This document shows positions 1 to 5,281 of a stretch of DNA of 5,281 nucleotides, one piece after another. Position 1 is the stretch's first letter; each line of letters starts with the position of its first letter. The notes under the pieces were generated by a model, which was given only the letters and a program-made list of their open reading frames with translations, was not told where the DNA came from and searched no databases. A program made the translations under genes and the position numbers. The stretch comes from Leptospira ainlahdjerensis (GTDB taxonomy: Bacteria > Spirochaetota > Leptospiria > Leptospirales > Leptospiraceae), in assembly GCF_016919175.1 (NCBI RefSeq), contig NZ_JAFFPU010000036.1, forward strand, positions 1-5,281, in the 5' to 3' direction.

Positions 1-640
1 AACCGTTGAGTGGCCACGTTCCGTCCAAGATTGTTGATCGAAGAGCAAAACCGTAAAGCCTTCCTGATAAAGTAGAAGTCTCGAATCGATAGTTTATAAT
101 CGAACGAACGCCACCGGCGCGAATTTGAGCGATCGCTTTGTTAAACTCCGGAGCGACTACAACGGTATCAATGGAGCCGGAAAAGATAACTCGAATTGTT
201 GCAGGTCTTTTTGAACTTCCTGAAAGCGGATACTCTCCGTTGAGTGTCAATGATCCGTCCAGATACATCGGAACTCCGGAGTAGCATAGCTCTTGAATCT
301 CATATAACGTTCCAGTTCCAGCGAGAATCTGAGAACCAATTTCGTTCATGGAATAGATGTCGCCTTTGGATTTTTGTTTCTGTCTTGCGATGGAAAGAAA
401 GATGCGATACCTGAAATCATCCATTCCGTTCCGTGGTTGCTTCAGATTCTTTCCAATAAGATCAAGAATCGCTCCGTTTTGAATTCTATAATCAGTCGGT
501 CCTTTAATCGATTCTAAAACAGAGCGCACTTCGTTTAACAAATCGAGATCCGCTTTCCATTTCCTTCCGATTTCAGAGTCAGGATCACGGGTAAAGAGAG
601 AGGTCGGATATTTTTGAAGGACTTCGTCGATCGTCTTCAT
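1..640 (-). CDS. DUF2612/gpI-like phage tail protein (3' end outside window)
   Basis: The frame opens with ATG at 640 and stays open to the window edge, giving 213 residues with no stop; the C-terminus lies outside. The start overlaps the TGA of the baseplate J gene as ATGA (637-640), and a weak AGGT lies about 10 bases upstream. The protein begins MKTIDEVLQKYPTSLF. Its N-terminal half is mostly helical, with a segment around residues 47-90 (YRIQNGAILDLIGKNL, then DDFRYRIFLSIA) typical of the small proteins that follow baseplate J in contractile phages (DUF2612, comparable in position to P2 gpI, Mu gp48 and the Borrelia DUF735 proteins). These usually join the wedge to the tail fibres. The second half is beta-rich and carries the motif LDG(S/T)xxLNG at residues 127-135 and again at 205-213. 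The tail-protein role rests on gene order and overall pattern; the exact family is less sure. Confidence 0.72.
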   Translation of the reverse strand, partial: MKTIDEVLQKYPTSLFTRDPDSEIGRKWKADLDLLNEVRSVLESIKGPTDYRIQNGAILDLIGKNLKQPRNGMDDFRYRIFLSIARQKQKSKGDIYSMNEIGSQILAGTGTLYEIQELCYSGVPMYLDGSLTLNGEYPLSGSSKRPATIRVIFSGSIDTVVVAPEFNKAIAQIRAGGVRSIINYRFETSTLSGRLYGFALRSTILDGTWPLNG

Positions 641-1851
641 ACAAAATTGACCTGAATGTTAGCTGTGACGAGTTTTGCTCTTTGACGACTGCTAATCGGA
701 AGTTCATCTAACGTTCCAGGCGAAGAAAGCCCGACTTTAACCGACATAGATTTGATTCCAAGCACCTTGACCGAATCGTATTCAGAAAGACCGCTTTGGG
801 AAGCGATCAACTTCCAAGCGAATACATCCTCGCCGGTTCCGTCTCCTTTGTAGGAAGTTGAAATGGGTCCGATCGTATCGACACCGCCAATTACTTTGAT
901 ACAATTCGTTTTTACGATAGATTCGGAACCCGTTTCCCAAAGTGAAAGATCTCGAACGATGTCGATCTTAACAAAAATCGGAACATCAGTCGGACGATTG
1001 AAGTAGTAGGTCCGAGGAACTCCTTTGTTATCTATCAGAGTCGTCGTCTCAGATCCCATCGATTCAATTCCACCGGGCCAATTCTTTAAGAAGCAATCTC
1101 CAATTTCAGTAGGAGTTCCCCCCTCGATCACCGCTTCCATTGAGTGAGGATTTCGACCCTCTACATCCACAAAGTCACCAACGTTTTCGTAGACTCTTGC
1201 AGAGAGAACTGATTCGATATTATTTAAAGCACCTTGAACGTTCGCGGCGGAAGATCCTCCGTTTACACCTTCCTCAAGAAAGCGATTTAGAAATTCTATG
1301 TCCGTCTCAATTGTCCTTCCCCCGCGTGCTGGTTCTGGATTCGTCACTGAGTCAATTCCGATCACGGCTGTGTTGATCGTAGTAATCGAATTCGCTTCAA
1401 CGTTTCCGGAAATACCGTAATCAATGAGCAAGGCTTGTGCGTTGAGAAGGACAATCCCTCCCGAAACGGTTCCAGACTCGATCGTTATAAACTGCAAACC
1501 ATTCCCAGTTTGACAGATCGTCCCTATGTTTACAAAAGATCCGTTCACTCCTGAAAAAAGAAGGCCGACGATCGCTCGCTTTGCTGGTTGTCGCTCCGAT
1601 CCTAACGGATTGAGAACTCTATCGAGAGAAACGCCTTTTGCAGTATAAGCGAAGTTGGAATAGAAGATGTCTTCCGCAAGTTGATGAATTTCATCTAACT
1701 CGTCGGCAAGGATGCGCATTCTTACTCCGTCTTCGCTTACGATCGATAGGTCGATGTCGGACCCAAGATGAGTTCTATACTTTGTTTCCAAGTCGGAAAT
1801 GATTTCTTCTCTGGATTTACGAATGAATCCTTGTTCTGTGACGCCAGCCAT
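637..1851 (-). CDS. Baseplate J-like wedge protein
   Basis: This is a 404-residue protein of the Baseplate_J family (P2 gpJ, Mu gp47, T4 gp6-like), a wedge component that forms the ring around the hub and links the central baseplate to the fibre region. The N-terminus (residues 12-90) has the usual opening: a helix with EEIISDLETKY, a loop ending in S-EDGVRMRILAD, a helical stretch, then FAYTAKGVSLDRVLNPLG and a basic RQPAKRA. The middle has the beta-rich domain with GxVNIGTICQTGNG. The most diagnostic part is residues 175-245: ARGGRTIETDIEFLNRF, then SAANVQGALNNIESV, VYENVGD and HSMEAVIEGG, the standard core of the family. A strong GGAGGT sits 6 bases before the ATG, which shares one base with the TAA of the preceding gene (TAATG). 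Length is normal for the family. The gene appears intact. Confidence 0.93.
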   Translation of the reverse strand: MAGVTEQGFIRKSREEIISDLETKYRTHLGSDIDLSIVSEDGVRMRILADELDEIHQLAEDIFYSNFAYTAKGVSLDRVLNPLGSERQPAKRAIVGLLFSGVNGSFVNIGTICQTGNGLQFITIESGTVSGGIVLLNAQALLIDYGISGNVEANSITTINTAVIGIDSVTNPEPARGGRTIETDIEFLNRFLEEGVNGGSSAANVQGALNNIESVLSARVYENVGDFVDVEGRNPHSMEAVIEGGTPTEIGDCFLKNWPGGIESMGSETTTLIDNKGVPRTYYFNRPTDVPIFVKIDIVRDLSLWETGSESIVKTNCIKVIGGVDTIGPISTSYKGDGTGEDVFAWKLIASQSGLSEYDSVKVLGIKSMSVKVGLSSPGTLDELPISSRQRAKLVTANIQVNFV

Positions 1852-2195
1852 TACACTACCTCCGTTATGATTCCAAATTCTGTAATCGCTGAAAACTGAA
1901 TTGATAGAGTCCTTCCGTTTTCCGGGTTCTCAATCGTCTCAAGGTTTTCCAGAGAAATGGTTTCAGGATCTTTCAAGATGACTCTTTTGATTTCAAACAA
2001 CACTCTCTCTTTCGGAATCTTCGTTGAAAATATAGTAGTCCAATCAACGCCGGTTAACGGTTCAAAAATCGATTCTCCAAGAGTGAGTCGAATAGAATGT
2101 TTGATTCTCTGGGAGTAATATTCTAAACCTTCGATTACGACCGGCTCACCATTAACTCGAACGATGTCTCGATTTTCAATTTTCAATCCTTTCAT
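1851..2195 (-). CDS. gp25/gpW-like baseplate sheath initiator
   Basis: This 114-residue protein sits between the spike and baseplate J genes, which is the usual place of the gp25-like / P2 gpW-like / DUF2634 family. Members attach to the hub side of the baseplate and start sheath polymerisation. The sequence shows the expected compact pattern: two beta strands (DIVRVNGEPVVIEG, residues 10-23), a helix with YYSQRIKHSIRLTLGE (27-41), the family signature GVDW at 49-52, then a helix ending IKRVILKDPE (69-78) and beta strands to the end. The motif GE(x6-8)GxDW is characteristic of this group. The ATG overlaps the TGA of the spike gene by four bases (ATGA, 2192-2195). The upstream AGGAAAGG (2206-2213) ends about 10 bases before the ATG, a fair but slightly distant site. 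The choice between the gp25 and DUF2634 subfamilies is open; the role is well supported by context. Confidence 0.85.
   Translation of the reverse strand: MKGLKIENRDIVRVNGEPVVIEGLEYYSQRIKHSIRLTLGESIFEPLTGVDWTTIFSTKIPKERVLFEIKRVILKDPETISLENLETIENPENGRTLSIQFSAITEFGIITEVV
1858..1863 (-). promoter_or_regulatory. Shine-Dalgarno site for the baseplate J gene
   Basis: GGAGGT on the minus strand, 6 bases before the ATG at 1851. It lies inside the last codons of the upstream sheath-initiator gene and fixes the start of the J protein at the TAATG junction. Confidence 0.8.
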
Positions 2196-2878
2196 CCTAT
2201 CTTTACCTTTCCTGAAAGAATTTGTTCTACTTCTGCTTTTCTTAAATTGAGTTGAGTTAAAACGGACGCCGCGAGACCGGCCGGTGAACCGGGAACAGTA
2301 TTCGTTGTGAATGCAGAAGCGTTGTTTATGAAAACATCGAGAATCATTTTTAGAAGTTCTGCTAAGGTTTCTCCTAAGACCGAAGATTCAGAAAGATCAA
2401 TGAGTCCGCCTCGGATCTTTATTGTATCATCGTCGAGTTGGATCAGAGATTTACCTTGCTTGTGTCCGATCAATAATCCTGAAAGATTCGAAGTGATTGC
2501 AGGTGCGTCGAATTCTCCCTTGAATCCAGATTGCACACAAGCACTTTGAAGATCGAATAACGATTCAGAAGCTACCGAGGAAATCCCACGAACTGCGTCG
2601 GACGTATCATGAGTTGAGAACGAAACCCAAACCTTATCCCCACGTTTGTAGTCTGGCTTTATGAAGAAATCACCGGCCCACAAGGTTCCTACTCGAATAT
2701 TCGAAAGAACCGGGAAGTCAACTTCCTGACCTTGACTATCTTTCTGTTTCAATAGCAATCTAACGTTAGCTGTCATCAAAGAAGAATTGAAAGATTCAAT
2801 GGTCCCAGGTAGACCGACTTGAACTTGAGATAGGCTTTTCTTAAGAGCTTTTAGAATTGCTTCGTCAAGAGTAATCAT
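2192..2878 (-). CDS. Central spike protein, gp138/gpV-like
   Basis: This 228-residue protein resembles the gp138 N-terminal domain family (phage Phi92 gp138; equivalent to P2 gpV and Mu gp45), the trimeric spike that pierces the outer membrane. Residues 20-105 form an OB-fold-like domain: VGLPGTIESFN, TANVRLLLK, DFPVLSNIRVGTLWAGDFFIKP, then YKRGDKVWVSFSTHDTSD, with the G-D-K-V segment that normally follows the second conserved strand. The SLFDLQSACVQSGF stretch (106-119) matches the family's usual 'LxDA...GF' segment. Residues 145-165 (SLIQLDDDTIKIRGGLIDL) look like the start of the beta-helical shaft. The rest (170-228) turns helical and ends in EQILSGKVKIG, a tail form I recognise from Mu-like spikes; no HxH iron-binding tip is visible. 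The ATG overlaps the TGA of the hub gene (ATGA, 2875-2878). Its ribosome binding site lies in a hairpin described separately. Confidence 0.87.
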   Translation of the reverse strand: MITLDEAILKALKKSLSQVQVGLPGTIESFNSSLMTANVRLLLKQKDSQGQEVDFPVLSNIRVGTLWAGDFFIKPDYKRGDKVWVSFSTHDTSDAVRGISSVASESLFDLQSACVQSGFKGEFDAPAITSNLSGLLIGHKQGKSLIQLDDDTIKIRGGLIDLSESSVLGETLAELLKMILDVFINNASAFTTNTVPGSPAGLAASVLTQLNLRKAEVEQILSGKVKIG

Positions 2879-3693
2879 AGAGGCAATACCTCTAACTCAG
2901 TGTAGTTCGTAGTTTGAAAAGTGGAGAATCGATGCTTTCCTTTTACGATTCTGCATTCTCCATCCAGACTTCCGCCTTTTACTGCAATCACTTGATTCAA
3001 TTTAAACTTGTGACGAAAAAGACTCGTAACCTTCCAAGTCTTTTGACTCTTCTCAGGAACTCCGATAAGCCCGGCGGTATTATCTAAGAAAATTGTGCTC
3101 GGTTTGGATGGCGGATCAAGAGGGGAAATGTGTAACAGCCCGTCTTGCATCCAGTATTGAGAGTGAGTCAATTCGCAAAAACTTTTAATACATTCGCCTA
3201 ATGTTCTCGTTGCGCTAAAGTTGATAACTCTGTTTTCACCTAATACTATTGTTCCCGGTTTAATATTGCCTTGAGTTAGAATATCGAGGATTACCGTTTG
3301 AGCAGGAAGCCTACTATACGTTTTCATAATATAAAAACTGTTCAATGATCCGGCGTTTGCGGAAATTGTGAATTCTAATATTTTGTTAGGTCCATCTTTT
3401 CTGAATTTTGGATAGATCACTTCTCCCGAAACTACGAGACCATTCTCGTCGTTATATCCAGCACTCAGTAACGCTGTCGGGTAAAGGAAACTTGCACCTT
3501 TAGATTTTGCTCCAACCAATTGGATCGTGTCCTCATTCACGTTAAATAGAGAGACCTTTGTCAAATTTAACGCTGAAAGATCAGATTCGAATTCAAGATT
3601 GAAAGGAGGATACGTGAACTCTTTTCCAAGTCCTACCTTCGGAAGAATTTCCAAAGAAACGGTTCTGCCAAAGAGTTTTGGATTTCCGATCAT
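2875..3693 (-). CDS. Baseplate hub protein (gp27/E217 gp41-like)
   Basis: The 272-residue product sits directly before the spike, the place of the hub (T4 gp27, P2 gpD, Mu gp44). The hub trimer joins the tail tube to the spike. Visible pattern: an N-terminal beta domain with NLEFESDLSALNLTKVSLFNV (32-52), typical of hubs as 'strand + xVxIxNL', then ALLSAGYNDENGLVVSGEV (74-92), matching the common 'L.AGY...G.IF.G.V' element, and a strand IL-FTISANAG (105-115) where others have 'I.C.DG'. A helix follows (SRLPAQTVILDILTQ, 127-141), then NFSATRTLGECIKSFCELTHSQYWMQDGLLHISPL (158-192), the 'A...L..L...L......D..L.I.P' element. The NTAGLIGVPE (205-214) segment, a region resembling 'SLL.P.I..G..V' and a final 'GxxRIVKGKHRFSTF' complete the pattern. 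The ATG overlaps the preceding TGA (ATGA); GGAGG lies 4 bases before it. The family call is from pattern recognition, not a search. Confidence 0.83.
   Translation of the reverse strand: MIGNPKLFGRTVSLEILPKVGLGKEFTYPPFNLEFESDLSALNLTKVSLFNVNEDTIQLVGAKSKGASFLYPTALLSAGYNDENGLVVSGEVIYPKFRKDGPNKILEFTISANAGSLNSFYIMKTYSRLPAQTVILDILTQGNIKPGTIVLGENRVINFSATRTLGECIKSFCELTHSQYWMQDGLLHISPLDPPSKPSTIFLDNTAGLIGVPEKSQKTWKVTSLFRHKFKLNQVIAVKGGSLDGECRIVKGKHRFSTFQTTNYTELEVLPL
2879..2893 (-). promoter_or_regulatory. Possible hairpin enclosing the spike gene ribosome binding site
   Basis: Directly before the ATG at 2878 the minus strand reads AGAGG-TATTG-CCTCT, a perfect 5 bp stem with a 5-base loop. The first arm holds GAGG, the only good Shine-Dalgarno candidate, 10 bases before the start; the second arm touches the ATG. 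The same bases encode the last residues of the hub protein. Such a stem could hide the site until a ribosome finishing the hub gene opens it. A 5 bp stem is weak and can occur by chance, so this is only a candidate. Confidence 0.4.
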
Positions 3694-4028
3694 GTTTCCT
3701 CCACTATATAAATTTGCACAGTTGAGCCAAAAGTTGCTTTGTTCACTGGGACTTCGATAAATTCGTCTCTATACAAATTTTCCAGGTCTAAGGGAATTAG
3801 TTTAATATGATTTGGAAAGCCTTCGACTACAGCATGGTTTAGAGGAACACCATGTATGAGTTTTGAGGAGAATAACGTTTTGCCTTCTGAATTGCGAACC
3901 AAAACAGAAATGAAGTCACCAATCGAGTTGTAGTTAAACTCAAACTCAAAATCCTTTCCATCGATTTCATATTCATTCCGAATTGGAAAGGTGTCTGAGA
4001 TAAAAGGTATGTATTTAAACGTTGGCAT
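3690..4028 (-). CDS. Baseplate plug protein, Pam3 gp18-like
   Basis: This 112-residue, beta-rich protein has no signal peptide or membrane segment. It fits the 'phage baseplate plug' family (Pam3 gp18 type), small proteins that sit in the hub channel. Visible matches are the start 'xxxIPxxxxxFxIxxxYxIDGKDFEFEFNYN' in spread form (residues 6-34), including the family's usual 'YN' followed by an acidic/aromatic position (YNSIGDF, 33-39). A strand follows with VLVRNSEGKTLFSSKLIHGVPL (42-63), like the common 'D..g..l..g..L..G..L', and a C-terminal 'FGSTVQIYIVEE' (100-111) like 'LG....L.Y'. The gene lies between the Dit-like and hub genes, as this family does in simple contractile phages. The start follows an 8-base gap after the previous stop, with only a weak AGGT about 11 bases before ATG; this is the only junction without overlap. 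Sequence divergence makes the family call moderate. Confidence 0.7.
   Translation of the reverse strand: MPTFKYIPFISDTFPIRNEYEIDGKDFEFEFNYNSIGDFISVLVRNSEGKTLFSSKLIHGVPLNHAVVEGFPNHIKLIPLDLENLYRDEFIEVPVNKATFGSTVQIYIVEET
3698..3702 (-). promoter_or_regulatory. Shine-Dalgarno site for the hub gene
   Basis: GGAGG on the minus strand followed by AAAC and the ATG at 3693. The spacing of 4 bases is short but acceptable. It lies in the last codons of the plug gene and supports the ATGA-coupled start. Confidence 0.7.
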
Positions 4029-4036
4029 TGATTGAT

Positions 4037-4687
4037 TTAACCTGGGATAGCTGCTTTAAAAAAACTCTTTTGTTTTGCCGGGCTTGGATTTTCAGATTTT
4101 TCAGTTTCTTTTACTGGCTTTTTACCACCCGATTTTACGGCGTTTAAATTTCTTGTTTTTGCTTCCACAATTTGAACCGGGTAAATAGAAAGATTTATAC
4201 TAACGTCATCGCCAGTATCTTTAGATTCAGAAAATGTAATGTCTCCTAAAAGAAGATTTGGAATTTCATCGATGGATCTGCCTAAATACCGTTTGTCGGG
4301 ATCATCCGGAGGAACATACCGAAAAAAGGAAGGAAGCATGGAGAGGATTTTAGTGATGATCCCGCCTGTTGTATAACCGAGCATCGTTAAGAAAGTTCCA
4401 TTCGTTTGCCAACGAATCAAGGTTTCTAACTTGTCGTCCACCTTCATCTTTGTAAGAGAGGTGATCGAGAATGAAGATGTGACGAGAGCGGACAGAGTGA
4501 TTCCTCGTTGTCCAGGAATTACATGATCTGTAACCGAGGTTTTCCCTTTTTCCTTTTCAATCGGATGTTGCGTTATCTCAGCCGGATAAGCATGTTGTAA
4601 ATCAAAGGAAACATTGAGTTCTACTTCGTCGTCTCCATCCGTTAAGGCAACTGTATCCCGTCCTGTGATTTTACTTAAGACTCCCAT
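4037..4687 (-). CDS. Dit-like baseplate/hub-cap protein
   Basis: I place the start at ATG 4687, giving 216 residues; a TTG one codon upstream (4690) is only 4 bases from GGAGG, while the ATG is 7 bases away and shares the A of the preceding TGA (TGATG). The protein carries the Dit-like tail domain: residues 23-70 contain ELNVSFDLQHAYPAEITQHPIE, then SVTDHVIPGQRGITLSALVTSS, which matches the typical 'xExTxHPVExGxxITDHVxxxPxxIxLxGxVS' pattern. The central part (WQTNGTFLTMLGYTTGGI, about 93-110) fits the strand that follows it in the family. This protein lies between the tape measure and the hub and probably sits at the end of the tail tube. The last ~34 residues (about 183-216) are lysine/serine/proline-rich and likely disordered. 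No LysM motif, which some relatives carry at the C-terminus, is visible. Confidence 0.84.
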   Translation of the reverse strand: MGVLSKITGRDTVALTDGDDEVELNVSFDLQHAYPAEITQHPIEKEKGKTSVTDHVIPGQRGITLSALVTSSFSITSLTKMKVDDKLETLIRWQTNGTFLTMLGYTTGGIITKILSMLPSFFRYVPPDDPDKRYLGRSIDEIPNLLLGDITFSESKDTGDDVSINLSIYPVQIVEAKTRNLNAVKSGGKKPVKETEKSENPSPAKQKSFFKAAIPG

Positions 4688-5281
4688 CAAATAGCCTCCG
4701 GAGAAACGCCTGCACCAAGACCAATTTTGATTGCAATCTTTTCCAGTTCTCGTTCTAAATACTTTGCGAATACATGAGCGTTTTCTTGGGGGGAATCAGA
4801 TCCTAAAATCACTTTCTCAATATTGACGATGATTCCTCCGGAAGATTTTGATCTTCCAAGGGAACCTAAATCTTTTACGGCAACTAAATTGTCATCGGGA
4901 TGAGTATGGATCACTCGACCGGTCTTTGTGATGATAGCGTCTTGAACATTTGTCACGTTATCCGCCTTACCGGGCGTTCCTGCATTGAAAAATCCAGATG
5001 GCAAAAACCCGCTCAATGCTTCTCTGATTTTTGGACCAATCGCCTTGAACAGATTTTCAATGATAGAAGGAAGGGACTTAAACCATTCGATAATCTCATC
5101 GAAGTAAGCGAATATGAAAGAAACCGGAAAGAGAGCCATGATGATAAATTTCCCGTATTTCTTTGCCAAATTGATCAGATAGTCGAACGCTTGACCAAAG
5201 AGTTTTTTCAAATCGAAATCTTTAAACGGACCTAAGAAGTCGCCAATGATTGATTCCCCTCCATCCATCCAAACAAGAAGA
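4687..5281 (-). CDS. Tape measure protein, C-terminal part (5' end outside window)
   Basis: The reading frame is open from the window edge to TGA at 4687-4689, about 198 codons. An ATG at 5268 could be read as a start of a 193-residue protein, but the bases before it hold no Shine-Dalgarno site and the frame continues upstream as LLVW, so I treat this as the end of a longer gene. Numbering from that Met, residues 38-56 (YGKFIIMALFPVSFIFAYF) are a strong hydrophobic stretch as expected in a tape measure, flanked by amphipathic helices (KKLFGQAFDYLINLAKK; EWFKSLPSIIENLFKAI). Residues 108-133 contain VQDAIITKTGRVIHTHPDD followed by NLVAVKD, a C-terminal motif common in phage tape measure proteins. 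The end (ENAHVFAKYLERELEKIAI) is a helix. The tape measure sets tail length and passes through the tube; its C-terminus touches the hub proteins encoded just downstream. Confidence 0.84.
   Translation of the reverse strand, partial: LLVWMDGGESIIGDFLGPFKDFDLKKLFGQAFDYLINLAKKYGKFIIMALFPVSFIFAYFDEIIEWFKSLPSIIENLFKAIGPKIREALSGFLPSGFFNAGTPGKADNVTNVQDAIITKTGRVIHTHPDDNLVAVKDLGSLGRSKSSGGIIVNIEKVILGSDSPQENAHVFAKYLERELEKIAIKIGLGAGVSPEAI
4695..4699 (-). promoter_or_regulatory. Shine-Dalgarno site that decides the Dit-like start
   Basis: GGAGG followed by CTATTTG and ATG on the minus strand. The 7-base spacing favours ATG 4687 over the in-frame TTG at 4690, where the spacing would be only 4. Confidence 0.75.

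Noticed and set aside
1140..1376. Open frame of 78 codons on the plus strand
   Set aside because: It is antisense to the diagnostic core of the baseplate J gene, and its arginine/leucine-rich product looks like no protein I know.
2307..2549. Open frame of 80 codons on the plus strand
   Set aside because: It lies wholly antisense to the spike gene, with a serine/proline-rich product typical of shadow frames.
3527..3760. Open frame of 77 codons on the plus strand
   Set aside because: It spans the antisense of the hub start and plug end and has no recognisable domain; both real genes are well supported.
4058..4064. Run of seven T on the coding strand in the Dit-like gene, a T TTT TTT slippery sequence that could allow -1 frameshifting
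   Set aside because: In the -1 frame the next codon is TAA, so a shift only ends the protein a few residues early; a +1 shift gives a short tail of about 13 residues. No tail-chaperone-type fusion is possible here.
4900..5235. Open frame of 111 codons on the plus strand
   Set aside because: It is antisense to the tape measure gene, including its conserved HTHPDD motif region, and has no sign of a real fold or context.
5266..5268. ATG that would make the high-coordinate gene a complete 193-residue protein
   Set aside because: No Shine-Dalgarno site precedes it, the frame is open to the window edge, and the protein looks like the end of a tape measure, so the gene is better read as partial.
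1..5281. Promoters, terminators, tRNA genes, CRISPR arrays, insertion sequences or attachment sites
   Set aside because: The window is coding almost from end to end with at most 8 bases between genes, and I saw no tRNA-like folding, repeat-spacer pattern, terminal inverted repeats or hairpin-plus-T-run.

Overview
The window is one block of tail and baseplate genes from a contractile-tailed (myovirus-type) phage or prophage. Eight coding regions all run on the minus strand, so transcription goes from high to low coordinates. Both end genes run off the window. GC is in the low 40s by eye, and the proteins resemble from memory the prophage tail proteins of Leptospira. A Leptospira or related spirochaete host is my best guess, but it is an inference because no host gene is present.

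In transcription order the genes are: the C-terminal part of a tape measure protein (4687-5281, 5' end outside); a Dit-like / hub-cap protein (4037-4687); a small baseplate plug protein of the Pam3 gp18 type (3690-4028); a gp27/gp41-like baseplate hub (2875-3693); a gp138/gpV-like central spike (2192-2878); a gp25/gpW-like sheath initiator (1851-2195); a baseplate J wedge protein (637-1851); and a DUF2612/gpI-like tail protein (1-640, 3' end outside). This is the inside-to-outside order of a simple contractile baseplate: the tape measure ends at the hub, the spike closes the hub, the sheath initiator and wedge surround it, and the last gene leads towards the tail fibres.

The packing is extreme. 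Six of the seven junctions are stop/start overlaps of 1 or 4 bases (TGATG, TAATG or ATGA), and the seventh has an 8-base gap. There is no room for internal promoters or terminators, so the genes are probably one co-transcribed, translationally coupled unit. Several starts have strong GGAGG sites inside the preceding gene. One start, that of the spike, has its ribosome binding site in a small perfect hairpin.

Nothing here shows a new system. The points worth a second look are the hairpin at the spike start, a repeated LDG(S/T)xxLNG motif in the last gene, the unusual basic tail of the Dit-like protein, the spike tip without an HxH motif, and whether the locus belongs to a complete phage or to a phage-derived particle.
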